Below are positions 1 to 10,400 of a DNA stretch of 64,000 nt, one piece after another. The stretch's first letter is position 1. Each line of letters opens with the position of its first letter. The stretch is taken from positions 1-64,000 of the forward strand of contig JAHBNG010000069.1 of the NCBI GenBank assembly GCA_019217005.1, given 5' to 3'. Source of the DNA: Chloroflexi bacterium TSY (GTDB lineage Bacteria > Chloroflexota > Anaerolineae > Caldilineales > Caldilineaceae). Below the pieces are notes generated by a model, which worked only from the letters and a program-made list of their open reading frames with translations, was not told the DNA's origin and made no database searches. Position numbers and translations under genes: made by a program.

Positions 1-462
1 CCTTTAAACTGGACAAATCGAGTCATCTTAGGCACTGTTGCTGTAGAAGATCCTGATTTAGTGGACCGCAATCAATAAGTGGGAGCGGAACAGATCGTTG
101 TCCTTGGATGCAAGAGATGGCAAAGTGGCTACATGGATGGCAGAAAACTAGCGATATTGATGTGATTGAGCTTGGACACCATGCATGCATTAGGTACGTC
201 GCGTTCTATTACTGATATTGCACGGGATGGAATGTTAAGCGGCGTAAATGTAGAGGCAAGTGCACGTCTGGGAGATGTAACAGATCTACAAGTGATTGCC
301 AGTGGTGGTGTGCCAATATTGGCGATATTGAGCGCTTGAAAGCCCGTGAACACTATAACATCGACGGTGTGATTGCAGAACAGGCGCTTTATACGGAAAT
401 CTGGATCTTGTAACAGCAATCGAAATTGCACAGAGACCGATTACCAAACGTAGCGCGGCATA
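1..462 (+). pseudogene. hisA: Decayed hisA-like (ProFAR isomerase) fragment
   Basis: When the three forward frames are stitched together, this stretch reads as the C-terminal two thirds of a HisA-type phosphoribosylformimino-5-aminoimidazole carboxamide ribotide isomerase (histidine biosynthesis, TIM barrel). Recognisable pieces are RVILGTVAVEDPDLV near base 20, DARDGKVAT near 110, [13 protein letters not shown] near 210-255, VIASGGV near 295 and NIDGVIA near 360. The frame changes at least four times, at about 90-110, 130, 305 and 395, so no intact product is possible. The start lies outside the window. The C-terminal limit is uncertain because the tail runs into the Nudix gene that follows. 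Small sequencing indels could mimic decay, but the many long intact frames elsewhere make true pseudogenisation more likely. Confidence 0.6.
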
Positions 463-909
463 GTGCCGTTCCGTCATGGTGCAAACGGTCCAGAGTTTCT
501 TCTCTTATTTAACCTCTTTTTTGAACAATGGCAATTTCCAAGAGGCGGAATTAAAAACGACGAAAGCGCACAAACATGCGCTCTGCGTGAATTCTCGTTT
601 GAAACTGGACTGACTGTTAAGAATCTGTTTGAAGACAGTCAGACAGTTCTTGATTACACGACCCAAATCCGTGGGTACAACCTAGAACGGACGATTGTCT
701 ATTATCTTGGCGAGATCCTTCCAGGGGAGGTTACATTGGGAAATGAAAATCATTGTGAGGCCCGCTGGCTGTCCGCTGACCAAACTTGGGAGCTATTGAC
801 AGAAACTTCGCCCGAGCAATTGCCGGCGCTGATGCATGCCTTGGCTTACACATCGTACTGTGTAATCTTTCGTCATTCGCGCCACCAGAGCACGGGCCAG
901 CTTTGTTGA
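463..909 (+). CDS. Nudix hydrolase-like protein with altered Nudix box
   Basis: This 148-residue frame starts at a [16 protein letters not shown], then WQFPRGG, then [11 protein letters not shown] match the layout of Ap4A-type Nudix hydrolases, which cleave nucleoside diphosphates linked to another group using Mg2+. The Nudix box is G-x5-E-x7-R-E-F-S-F-E-T-G-L. The canonical pattern has two adjacent glutamates before xG, and here the first is Phe, which removes a metal ligand. The normal N-terminal strand (KRSAG-A-I-x-PFR) can be seen only by changing frame just upstream of the GTG, so the real start may be lost. Together with the flanking pseudogenes this suggests a weakened or decaying gene. 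The Nudix family call is fairly sure; activity is doubtful. Confidence 0.55.
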   Translation: MPFRHGANGPEFLLLFNLFFEQWQFPRGGIKNDESAQTCALREFSFETGLTVKNLFEDSQTVLDYTTQIRGYNLERTIVYYLGEILPGEVTLGNENHCEARWLSADQTWELLTETSPEQLPALMHALAYTSYCVIFRHSRHQSTGQLC

Positions 910-1547
910 CGTGCGAATTGTTCCAACTTCACATCTGGATTGACTGCAATTGGATGGCCCACGAGCTCTAGCAGCGGTCGATCTGATATACTGTCGCTGT
1001 AAAAATAGCTTCTGGCTAAATTGACCCGATGTTCTTTACACCATTGCTCTATCCAATGCACTTTCCCCAAGCCATAAACTATTGGCTGCTTGAGTCTCCC
1101 CGTCAGATGTCCATCAGAAACAAGCCATGTTGTGTGAATTGAGTGCTGAATATCTAAATGCTCAGCAACAGGAAGAACGCTAAATTGGCTTGCCGCACTA
1201 CAAATCACTGGTAGATGACTTTGATCACGATGCCAAGCTAGCTTCTCCTTGGCCTGAAATATGATGCTGAACACATTCTTCGAACCACTGGTGAACGGTT
1301 TCCCATAGTTCCGTTACGTTGATTCCTGTGGCAAGACGTGCAACTTGACCAATTGCGTTTTCCGTACTCGAAAGACCGAGAGAATGCAACAGCAGCGCCC
1401 AAACTGCGTTGGCCAAGTAACGTTTGCGCACGTATGTGGATAGCGGTCCGTTTTGCGCAGATACCGTGCAAACAGACGCCCGGATGCATCTGTCAATAGC
1501 GTTTCATCCAGATCGAAAATTGCCGCAATTCGTGTCATAATAAGCAA
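873..1547 (-). pseudogene. Frameshifted HAD-IB phosphatase
   Basis: Reading leftward from 1547, the first frame begins MTRIAAIFDLDETLL, with the HAD motif I DxDxT-type nucleophile loop. The sequence then moves to a second frame (1431 to about 1260, a helical cap containing ANAVWALLLHSLGL) and a third (1274-873). The third carries LPVICSAASQF, the motif II Ser/Thr region, and YFYSDSISDRPLLELVG, the motif III/IV SD-x(3)-D acidic loop. Together these make a phosphoserine-phosphatase-like HAD subfamily IB hydrolase of about 220 residues with two frameshifts, near 1435 and 1265. The 3' end overlaps the convergent Nudix frame by 37 bases. The substrate cannot be predicted. Confidence 0.65.
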
Positions 1548-1587
1548 AGTCGTTGTGTGCTCGGTTCTGTTTTTTCGTTCAAAGTAC

Positions 1588-1744
1588 GGGGGTGGTTCAT
1601 TTTCGCTGGATAGATAGGTTTACACTTTTAGAAACAGAAAGAACGTTTATATTCTCTGATTTCGCCGGTTCTCAGAGAGAAAACGGTCTCATATAGATTT
1701 TTGTCTATATATCAAAAGTGTAAACCTAATTTTGAACCACCCCC
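1588..1744. mobile_element. MITE, type A copy 1
   Basis: This non-coding element of 157 bp has ends GGGGGTGGTTCA and TGAACCACCCCC and is flanked by the 8-bp direct repeat CAAAGTAC (1580-1587 and 1745-1752). A second inverted pair, AGGTTTACACTTTT and AAAAGTGTAAACCTA, lies inside each end. The inner sequence has TCTCTGATTTCGCCGGTTCTC, which defines type A against type B. It sits between the HAD pseudogene and the IS and interrupts no gene. Confidence 0.9.
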
Positions 1745-1843
1745 CAAAGTACGGGCTCATATGATGTAAGAGTACAGGAGAACTGTCTGGTGAGGTCTGT
1801 AGATACAATTCCGTTGGCACAACAGCCACGTCAACTAAATACG

Positions 1844-1914
1844 TATCCGAAAGTTCCGTTACGACGCATTTTCGAAGTGAGAATCTGGTTGGACTCACAA
1901 CCACTTTTCGGATA
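1844..1914. repeat. Small inverted-repeat element (TATCCGAAAAGT family), copy 1
   Basis: A stretch of about 70 bp begins TATCCGAAAGTTCCG and ends CCACTTTTCGGATA, so the ends are inverted copies. Related copies occur at 17887, 32594, 54379 and 63126. All are intergenic or abut a gene end, and none has coding potential. Confidence 0.75.
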
Positions 1915-1974
1915 GATTCTTAAGTGATTTTTGATCGAAAACGGACATTTTTTGAGATGATCTCATGAACGGCA

Positions 1975-2016
1975 CGAAGGCACACGGAAGAAGGGCTTAT
2001 CCTTCGTGTGCCTTCG
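1975..2016. repeat. Perfect 12-bp stem hairpin
   Basis: CGAAGGCACACG and CGTGTGCCTTCG pair across an 18-base loop. It lies just outside the IS left end. No T-tract follows closely, so it is more likely a repetitive extragenic palindrome than a terminator. Confidence 0.6.
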
Positions 2017-2075
2017 TAGATCGGAATACCGCTTTCAAACTTTACTTTCTGGTAAAAGAAAAGAGATGAGAAATG

Positions 2076-2230
2076 GGGGTGGTTCAAAATTAGGTTTACA
2101 CTTTTGATATATAGACAAAAATCTATATGAGACCGTTTTCTCTCTGAGAACCGGCGAAATCAGAGAATATAAACGTTCTTTCTGTTTCTAAAAGTGTAAA
2201 CCTATCTATCCAGCTAAAATGAACCACCCC
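2076..2230. mobile_element. MITE, type A copy 2, nested in the IS
   Basis: This 155-bp element lies inverted relative to copy 1, with the 8-bp duplication GAGAAATG at 2068-2075 and 2231-2238. The same GAGAAATG occurs once, undivided, at 38508-38515 in the sister IS. That confirms both the borders and the insertion event. It lies between the IS left terminus and the transposase ribosome binding site. Confidence 0.92.
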
Positions 2231-2296
2231 GAGAAATGTGACAAAAAGCGGTTAGCAGTTCATCCTAAAGGTAGAGAACCCAAAAAGGAGGAAGGA

Positions 2297-3584
2297 ATGC
2301 TAACCGCGCCAGAAATAACTATAGCAGTACTGATGAATGTATTGCAAGTAACGCCGATGGGAACAAACGTAAATGTAATGCGTCTGATGTGGGCAATGCT
2401 GAATGGGTCGTTTCTGAAAAGTCGAGGAGCAATCCATAGCGCATTGAAAGAAAGCGGGTTTGAAGATGAGGAGCTCCGGCGAAGCTGGTGGAGCTTTCGA
2501 TATGGATCATGGGATATCACAAGTCTGCTGGGGTCGTGGCAAGAAGAAGTGGAAAGGGGAATGGGAGGCAAAAAAGTTAGAAGGGTACCGAGTGAAAAGC
2601 ATAGATATCACAGGGTTCTGGCGACCGAAGCTGCAAGGGAAAGTGAACCGACTCTATAACTCAACGGCTCGTCGGGCATTGCCCGCGCTCATCTTTGGAG
2701 TGATGATAAGCTCGGGGGAGATAGGCGGGAAGCGAGTGCCACTGCTCAAGGCAATCATGAGATGCACGGTTGGAACAAAGGAAAGTGAGTTTCGGAAAAA
2801 GCTGCTGAAAGAGACGAAGAAATCACTGGAGTCAGACGAAGTGGCGGTGGTCGATGCCGGGTTTACAATCAGAGAAATGCTAGAAAGCGGCATAGACCGA
2901 TTTGTCCTGCGGGAAGCGATTAACTGCACAGTGCGCCGCAATGAGTTCCCCAAACGCAAAGAAAAAGGCAGACCACCTGAATATGGTGATATTGTGCGAC
3001 CGCTCTCGCAGCTATAAGGGAAAGCGACTCGAGGCTACAACTCCGGACTCGTCTGGTCGCTTTCTCTATAGTGGTCGCCTGATTTGCTATCAAGCATGGC
3101 ACAATCTCGTCCCCAGAACAACCAAGGTGGATACAGCCAACCGTACCTACTCGATTTACGTCATTCAGGATCCGGCCTACAACACACCTTTGGTTTTGGC
3201 GACCGTTATGACTTTGCAGCCTGAAACCATTTATCTTGTCTACTGGAACGCTGGCCTGTTGAACATCCCCCCTTGGCTTCCAAGCAGATGATTGGCTTAC
3301 ATCGTCAATTTGTTCATGCCGATGAGGCTTGTTTCCGCTTACCTGAACTGGGGCTGCTGGCTGGCAATCTTCTTTCCCATTTAGCCGCTTCTCTTCCTCC
3401 CATACCGACTGGCTACTGGGATCGAGAGCCTCAATCCACTCCCGGCAGGCTGCGCCGTGTTCTCTCGAGTGCTCTTTTTCCAACTCCTGACCAACTCGAC
3501 CCTGACTTTCGGAAAAAGGCCTCGGTTTCACACCATTTCCCTAAAGGCGTTCTCGCTCATCGCCGCCTCAATGCCGCTGCTTAA
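2297..3584 (+). pseudogene. DDE transposase, frameshifted (IS copy 1)
   Basis: The start ATG follows a strong AAGGAGG. The N-terminal part (to about 2560) contains GAIHSALKESGF and a Trp-rich segment. The catalytic part includes VKSIDITGFWRP, with the first Asp of the DDE triad, then VAVVDAGF (second Asp) and YLVYLERWPVEHPPL-like sequence, whose Glu is probably the third. The frame shifts near 2560 and near 3010, both shared with copy 2. A private one-base deletion follows near 3245. The product cannot be full length. It most resembles IS4/IS701-superfamily DDE transposases; the exact IS family is not assigned. Confidence 0.8.
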
Positions 3585-3721
3585 ACTAGCCGAGCACTAT
3601 TTTTACATTTTATCCCGTTTTTTCAGGGTGGATTCTTTTTTCCGCCCCTTTCGGTTTGCCCTTTGTCACTCAAGCCTTTACCAGAAAGTAAAGTTTCAAA
3701 CTGACTTCACTTTCGTCGCGT

Positions 3722-6700
3722 CTACTGACCTACATAATACCCGCGCCCTAGAAGATTGATCTCGCTCCCACTGTTGCTTTCGGCCGTGATATTTATCAAT
3801 AGAACCGCTGGACCAACGATTGCATTGCCACTAGCTGTACATGTTATCGTTCCGTTGGACGCAAGGTCCTTGGCAGAACAGGTGAATCCAAGATCAGGCG
3901 CGCTGCTCATCTTGACATTCTGCAGTGCTCCACCACTATTTTGTAAATCCACCATCCACTCGATCGTGCTGCCAGATGTGACGGTGAGACCAGGGGGCGT
4001 ATCAACAGCATTCCCATTTGCCTTTACGATTACGGCGACATCTGGGGGCACTTGGTTATCAGCGTCGGCAACCACCCATTTGATCAGCGGCAAGCCACCA
4101 CCCACAGGCTCGGCAACCACCCAGGCGATGTTGGTGTGATGGGCAAACGAATCACTTTCTGCTGGACAGGTGAGCGTTTCACCAATAGCTAAGGTCGTTT
4201 GACCGCAATTGATGGTGACCTCCTGTCCGGCATAGAGCCGCAGTTTTTCCAATGAAATCTCACCATTGTTGGTCACTGAGTAGGACCAACTATAGGTATC
4301 TGTTCGCGATGCATCCATATTGGGAATGGGGCGGTATATTTTTGTTGCATCTCCGCTGTTCTCGCCCTGTCCATCCGTCTCCCGACGTAGTGTCAGCCCA
4401 TTCACCACGAGTTCAACTGCGGCGTGTACGGGGAACGTTCCAAGAACTTCACTATTGATGATAACGAGGCATTGACCACTTGCATTTGTACCGCTATTAC
4501 AATCGCTGACGTCAACCGTTCCAGGTGTGGGTCCAGGAAAGGTAATTTCGGGAACAAGACCCGATGCCGGAGACCAACCTGTCCCATTATTCAATTCCAC
4601 GGTAACGGTAAACGTATGGGGTTCACGGATTGGATTGACGCCATCTGGGCCAATTTTGATCCGAGCATGAACAAAGGTCTTGATCGCGTCATCGCTATTC
4701 CCTCCTTGCCCGTCAGTTTCGCGTTGGAAAGTCAATCCATTGATAGTCAGTTGAACTGCCGCATGGACGGGAAAGACTCCCGGAACTGAACTATTGATGA
4801 CGACTACACATTCTCCATTGGCATCTGTCCCTGCATCGCAGCTGCTGGTATCAACCGATTCCGGTGTTGCGCCAGGGAAAGAGATGCTGGGCGTTGCGCC
4901 AGTTACCGGTGTCCAACCTGTACTATCATTCTGTTCGACGGTGATGGTGAAGGTATGGGAGTCGTTGACCTCATTGACCGCTGAGTCGCGGATAGCGATG
5001 CGAGCATCCACAAAAGTCTTGACTGCATCTTCACTGTTGCCACCTTGACCATCCGTCTCGCGTTGAAGGGTTAATCCACCCACGGACAGTTGAACTGCTG
5101 CATGGATGGGAAATACTCCTGGGGTTGAATTGTTGACAACAACAACACATTCTCCATTGGCATCTGTCCCTGCATCACAACTGCTCGTGTCGACTGATTC
5201 TGGTGTTGCGCCAGGGAAAGAGATGCCGGGCGTTGCGCCGGCTACGCTGGACCAACCAGTGCCATCGTTTTGCTCCACGGTGACGGTGAAGGTATGAGAG
5301 TCGTTGACCTCATTGACGGCTGAGTCGCGGATGGCAATACGAGCATCCACAAAGATCTTGACCGCGTCTTCACTGTTGCCACCTTGACCATCCGTCTCGC
5401 GTTGAAGGGGTAACCCACCCACGGTCAGTTGAACCGCTGCATGGACGGGAAATACTCCTGGGGTTGAATTGTTGACAACAACAACACATTCTCCATTGGC
5501 ATCTGTCCCTGCATCACAACTGCTCGCGTCGACTGATTCTGGCGTTGCGCCAGGGAAAGAGATACTCGGCGTTGCGCCGGCTACGCTGGACCAACCAGTG
5601 CCATCGTTTTGCTCCACGGTGACGGTGAAGGTATGAAAGTCGCCGATTTCGTTGACAGCCGAGTCACGGATAGCGATGCGAGCATCGACAAAGGTCTTGA
5701 CTGCGCCTTCACTGTTTTCACCCAGACCGTCAGTTTCTCGTTGCAGTTGCAGACCTCCAATGGTTAGCTCAACTGCTGCGTGAATGGGGAAGCTACCTGG
5801 GGTTGAATTGTTGACAACCACGAAGCATTGACCGTTGGCGTCTGTCCCTGCATCGCAGCCGCTTGTATCAACTATTTCCGGTGTTGCGCCAGGGAAAGAG
5901 ATGCTCGGCGTTGCGCCGGCTACGCTGGACCAACCAGTGCCATCGTTTTGCTCCACGGTGACGGTGAAGGTGTGAGAATCATCGACTTCATTGGTTGCTG
6001 ACTCACGGATTGCGATACGGGCATCAACATAGGTCTTTGTCGCTGGGCCGCTGCCGCCTGGTCCTGGGTTGGTCGCCGTGCTGACGGTTGTCATCTCACC
6101 ATCATTGGAGATCGTGACGCTTGCATTGGCTGTAAAAACACCTGCTGAGCTGCTGTTGATTGTTACTTGACATTGGCCGTTGGCATCTGTGCCATTGTCG
6201 CAGTCGCTTGTGTCAATCGAATCTGGTGTGGGTTCAACCGTAACAGCGGGAGATACTTCTGCAACGGGGAACCATTCAACGCCTCCATTGAGGCTTCTTT
6301 CGACCGTCACGGTAAAGATATGCGGATCGCCCACTTCGTTTGTAGCGCTCTCTTCAATCGAGATACGATAGAGGATTTCGTTCAACGGAATGCGCACAGC
6401 CAATGTGAGCCAATTTGCGCTGATACCTGTCGGGGAGACCCCGTTTGTCTCTGGGGATTCAATCTGAAAACAGGCCCAAGTGTGACCAGGCTGGACAAGA
6501 ACAGGCTGGGGATCCTGAACGAGTGTATCGTAGTTGTCAAATTCAACACCGGCTAGCCCCTGAAGCGCTTCGTCAATGCCTGTTGCGCCAGACGCGCCAA
6601 TCACGACGGTTGGCTTTGCACCTGTGCCCGACATGTGCCAGATGGCGTCGCGTCGGGGTGGGTTCTCGACACCCCCCACAAACACCTGAAAGTCGATTTC

Positions 6701-7369
6701 ACGTACAGAATCAGATGCCGGAAAGTCGACGCACGTAACCTCTGTGTGAGAAGTATTCGAATGATACTTACTCTTCATGTAAAGAAAATCATCCCCGAAG
6801 AGCATGTTGACTTGTTGACTGCGACATTGCGTGGGATCTTCATAAACAACTGAGACTCCTGCACCATGCGATTCTAATGTCTTCAAGTCGCTGACGGTCA
6901 ACTCGTTTTCCCCTTCGACTATGAGCGGGTTTGCACCGTCAAGTGGAATTTCATATGAATAGGCAAACCAAGAATGCTTTGGATTTCGACCTTCTGCTTT
7001 TGCTTCATGGTTATAGTTGGCATCTGCGGTGACGAGTTGATTGGTTGGACCGCCAGTCCGGCTGACGAGAATGTCTGGATCACTTTCGCGGTTTTCACCC
7101 TTACCACGACCTGTCCAATATAGATATGCCTTGACGGGTTTGCCGGGAACGTCCACCGTAAATGAGTCCGAGTCTTTCCCGTGCAGGCTGACGCCGCCAG
7201 ATATGAAGCAGTAGTTACCTGTGAGCTGCGTTTGTGTAGTCAGAGGAAAATCCACATCGTTTGTATGTGTTGGCGGTGGATCGTTGTCCGCATAGACAAT
7301 TGTAGGCGCCATCATCGTGGCCAGCAGGCACAATATGAATAAGCTTAGTTTTGTCAATTTGGGGTTCAT
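3722..7369 (-). CDS. Secreted repeat protein with six Ig-like units and DUF11-like C-terminus
   Basis: The protein has 1215 residues. The start chosen is the ATG at 7369, because GGAG lies 8 bases upstream and MNPKLTKLSLFILCL begins a clean signal peptide ending at VYA; the longer in-frame start adds a hydrophilic leader. Residues 30-330 resemble surface domains of the DUF3344 type. Residues 332-1010 are six tandem units of about 113 residues, each beginning like ARIAIRDSAVNE and containing HTFTVTVEQNDGTGW and a C-x(4,10)-C pair, so disulfide-stabilised beta-sandwiches are likely. The C-terminal 200 residues look like DUF11/DUF7507 conserved-repeat domains. There is no sorting motif or clear membrane anchor. 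It lies 87 bases downstream of, and may be cotranscribed with, the broken DUF11 gene at 7457. The role is inferred as adhesion or extracellular matrix. Confidence 0.8.
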   Translation of the reverse strand: MNPKLTKLSLFILCLLATMMAPTIVYADNDPPPTHTNDVDFPLTTQTQLTGNYCFISGGVSLHGKDSDSFTVDVPGKPVKAYLYWTGRGKGENRESDPDILVSRTGGPTNQLVTADANYNHEAKAEGRNPKHSWFAYSYEIPLDGANPLIVEGENELTVSDLKTLESHGAGVSVVYEDPTQCRSQQVNMLFGDDFLYMKSKYHSNTSHTEVTCVDFPASDSVREIDFQVFVGGVENPPRRDAIWHMSGTGAKPTVVIGASGATGIDEALQGLAGVEFDNYDTLVQDPQPVLVQPGHTWACFQIESPETNGVSPTGISANWLTLAVRIPLNEILYRISIEESATNEVGDPHIFTVTVERSLNGGVEWFPVAEVSPAVTVEPTPDSIDTSDCDNGTDANGQCQVTINSSSAGVFTANASVTISNDGEMTTVSTATNPGPGGSGPATKTYVDARIAIRESATNEVDDSHTFTVTVEQNDGTGWSSVAGATPSISFPGATPEIVDTSGCDAGTDANGQCFVVVNNSTPGSFPIHAAVELTIGGLQLQRETDGLGENSEGAVKTFVDARIAIRDSAVNEIGDFHTFTVTVEQNDGTGWSSVAGATPSISFPGATPESVDASSCDAGTDANGECVVVVNNSTPGVFPVHAAVQLTVGGLPLQRETDGQGGNSEDAVKIFVDARIAIRDSAVNEVNDSHTFTVTVEQNDGTGWSSVAGATPGISFPGATPESVDTSSCDAGTDANGECVVVVNNSTPGVFPIHAAVQLSVGGLTLQRETDGQGGNSEDAVKTFVDARIAIRDSAVNEVNDSHTFTITVEQNDSTGWTPVTGATPSISFPGATPESVDTSSCDAGTDANGECVVVINSSVPGVFPVHAAVQLTINGLTFQRETDGQGGNSDDAIKTFVHARIKIGPDGVNPIREPHTFTVTVELNNGTGWSPASGLVPEITFPGPTPGTVDVSDCNSGTNASGQCLVIINSEVLGTFPVHAAVELVVNGLTLRRETDGQGENSGDATKIYRPIPNMDASRTDTYSWSYSVTNNGEISLEKLRLYAGQEVTINCGQTTLAIGETLTCPAESDSFAHHTNIAWVVAEPVGGGLPLIKWVVADADNQVPPDVAVIVKANGNAVDTPPGLTVTSGSTIEWMVDLQNSGGALQNVKMSSAPDLGFTCSAKDLASNGTITCTASGNAIVGPAVLLINITAESNSGSEINLLGRGYYVGQ
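4340..6375 (-). repeat. Six tandem ~340-bp coding repeats
   Basis: These are internal to the gene at 3722-7369. Equivalent points such as CGAGCATCCACAAA recur at about 5001, 5341, 5681 and 6019, a period near 340 bp. Units 3 to 5 are nearly identical at nucleotide level, including synonymous sites, which points to recent duplication or gene conversion. Units 1 and 6 are the most divergent. Confidence 0.85.
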
Positions 7370-7456
7370 GACGTATCTCCAGATATGGGCAACGGATTCG
7401 GAAGAGGGAAGAGAATTTTGACCCGTCTCCACTTCCGAATTCCGACTGTTTCTTCT

Positions 7457-10400
7457 TTATCGATTCATGAAAATTGCTAGATAGGTAAGCAATGAACCGC
7501 TATCGGGAACGACTATAAAATCCAGCGTACCGGGCTCTGGTTTCGGATTGAGTGGCTTGTATCCACCGGATGGAACAACTTCGACTTGATAGCGGCCAGG
7601 ATCGAGATCCTCAAATATGTAACCACCTTTTGCATCAGTCGTCGTTAAGAATGGATCTGGTGATTCTCCGTCGATCAAGAGTGTCGCTTTGATCTGGATA
7701 CCTCCAACGCCTCCATCCTCTGGATCGAGAGCAACATTATTATTGTCATCTGTCCCGATGCGCCCGGCAAGCGTCACTTGCTGCAACCCTGCATCCCATC
7801 GCATGTCAACTTGACCCGCATTCAATCGGAAGTAGTACGTACGCGCGGTCGCTGATACTTCATCTTGCCCGATAACATCGCTATCGAGCGCATCATTTCC
7901 CCGGTTGTCAAGAGTCCAGTTGAAGTATGAACCAGGGTCGATTGGACGCGTGAAGACAAGATAGTAGTCGTCGGGTGTCAAGTTATCAAATTGATATTGA
8001 CCTTTTGTAGAGGACTCGTTTGACGCAAGTTGTTCACTGCCAACCAAGGTTCCATTGTAGCGATAAAGTTTGACGTTGAGTTCATTGTTGACAAAACTCG
8101 TCTCTGTCGGATCTTGACGACCATTTGGGTTGCCGTCCTGTTCAAAACGATCAACGAAGAAGCGACCACCAACCGAAGCTCCACTAGATCCATCTACCCA
8201 GTTCAGCGTGTCGTCAGAAATGGAAGAGTTATAACCTGCGGGATAGCCAACAACGGTGGCAACCATCCCTTCACGTCCCTCAGCTGCGATGGTTTCGGCC
8301 GTACAGCTCATCGAGGCATCTACTGCCAATGTCTCTTGTGGACAATCTGCGGTGGCCGATTCACCTGTTTGGAGATTCATATAGGTTACGGCAATTCGCT
8401 CGAGTTCGTTGATGCCGTTGTTGCGAACCTCAAATGACCACTTTAGGGTTGAATTGACAACGACCTCTTGAGGTGCAAACGTCAGGAATCGGTTGCCATT
8501 CAGTTCTGTCTGAATTGACACACCCGAAATGGGCGCTGCAAAAATGTCTTTTGTCAGTAGAACATCAAATCCTTCTGGCCGACTTGTCACGCGGGCCGTG
8601 TTCGCAAAGCGCGACAATGGACCTTCTGCTGGGCAGATAGTTGAAGCACCAATTTCCAAAGCACCATCCTGGCAGGTTACGGTTACGTCTGGACCGCCAT
8701 TGACGGTTACTTGCGTTAAAGTGACTTCACCCGTGTTGGTCACATGATAGGTCCATGAAGCTTCGACAGTTTTATTGATATCGAGAGAGGGAAGAATTCC
8801 TATATAGTGACTTGGATCCGAATCATCAACTTTTCTGTTGCCATAGACTGAATACCCAACCACCTCGCTCTGATTCTCATATTGGCCAACAGTTGCGGTG
8901 CCCGTTGCGCGACAGGTCATGCTTTCATTGATGGCCAGCATATTTCGGGGACAACTGATCGTGTCAAGCTTATCATCGGTCACCACAACATCCCTGAGAT
9001 CTGTATCGCCGATATTCCTCACAACATAGTTCCATACCACTTCGTTTCCAACCGTGATGCGTGGTCCTGTCGGTGTATCTGCGTCCTGCGGGATCTGGCC
9101 AGGACCATTCGTCGCCTTTTCGATGTCGATGGCCGGGTTCGGTGGGTTGCAATAGCTGCTGGGATCTGAGTCGTTGACTGTCTGCTCACCGAACTGGCCC
9201 GTGACAGAGCCAATATTGACATAACATGCGGGTGTTGCGCCATCTGGATTCGGTAGATCTTGCGCAATACCAGTTGCTGTGAAAACCCAAGTCTCGGTCA
9301 GGTCTAACACCTGATCGTTATTTGTATCGCCTGAAACAAATGTCGGTGTGACAGGAGGAGTAAGCGCAGATAACTTGTCATCGACGACCTGTACATTACG
9401 AAGGGGTGTCTGACCAATGTTGGTCACAACGTAGGTCCACTCCACTTTGTCATCTGGTGCAATTTCTGGCACATTGTCGTCATTTGGTGAATCCGCATCC
9501 TGTGGTAGCTGATTAGGGCCATTCGTGGCTTTTTCGATATCAATAGCCGGAATCGGTGGATTACAGTAGCTGCTGGGATCTGAGTCGTTAACGCTCTGCC
9601 CATCGGAATCTCCGGTAACGGTTCCAATATTGACATAACAACCTGGGCTGCCGTTTGCGTTCGGTAAATCTTCAGCAACACCGGTTGCCTTAAAGATCTA
9701 AGTCTCGTCCAGGTCTAACGTCTGATCGTTATTTGTGTCGCCTGAAACGAGCGTTGGTGTGACAGAAGGATTGAGTGCAGACAATTTGTCATCGACAACT
9801 CGGATATTCTGGAGAGGAACATCGCCGATGTTGGTCACAACATAGGTCCACGTTACTTCATCATCCGGCGAGATTTCCGGTACATCGGGATCGTTTGGTG
9901 AATCTGCATCCTGTGGCGTTTGGCCTGGACCATTGGTGGCCTTTTCGATATCAATTGCTGGATTGCTCGGGTTACAATAGTGACTTTTATCTTGATCTTC
10001 AACAAATTTACCGCTTTGGGTTTTCCCGCTGACGGTTGCCGTATTTTGGTAGAGCGGTGTGTTTGGACGTTCGCCACAAATTCCTCTGATATTGGAATTC
10101 TTCTGGTCTTGCGCAACGGCATTTGCTTCGTAGATCCATGTTTCGGTGAGATCCAAAAAGCCATTTCCATTGACATCTCCGCCAACAAAGGTCGGCGAGC
10201 TGGGTGGTGTTGCTGCCGCAAGTTTGTCATCGACTAAAGTGACTTCTTGGAGCGGAACCTGACCAACGTTTGTCACAATGTATTGCCAAGTAACAGGGTC
10301 CCCCGGTTTGATGCTGGGGATCGTCGGGTCATTCACATCGTCGGCGTCTACACCATTGGTCAGCTTTTGTACGTCGATCTCTGGATCAGCTGGTGTGGTC

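Larger units (their letters stand above)
2039..3694 (+). mobile_element. Insertion sequence copy 1 (DDE transposase, inactive)
   Basis: The ends are ACTTTACTTTCTGGTAAA and its inverse TTTACCAGAAAGTAAAGT, flanked by TTCAA on both sides (TSD of 4-6 bp; the exact edge is ambiguous). It is almost identical to the element at 38474-39970 except that a 155-bp MITE is nested in its 5' leader. That second copy is a natural empty site showing where the MITE entered. It ends 27 bases from the stop codon of the secreted protein gene at 3722. Confidence 0.9.

Noticed and set aside
4700..6030. Regularly spaced near-identical repeats resembling a CRISPR-like array
   Set aside because: The period is about 340 bp, the units are in frame and encode a beta-sandwich domain, and there are no short repeats with unique spacers or cas genes.
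9473..9700. TAG recoded as an amino acid genome-wide
   Set aside because: Several confident genes appear to end normally at TAG (for example the MalF fragment at 32668 and the secreted protein at 3722), so a changed genetic code is not needed; a local nonsense mutation is simpler.
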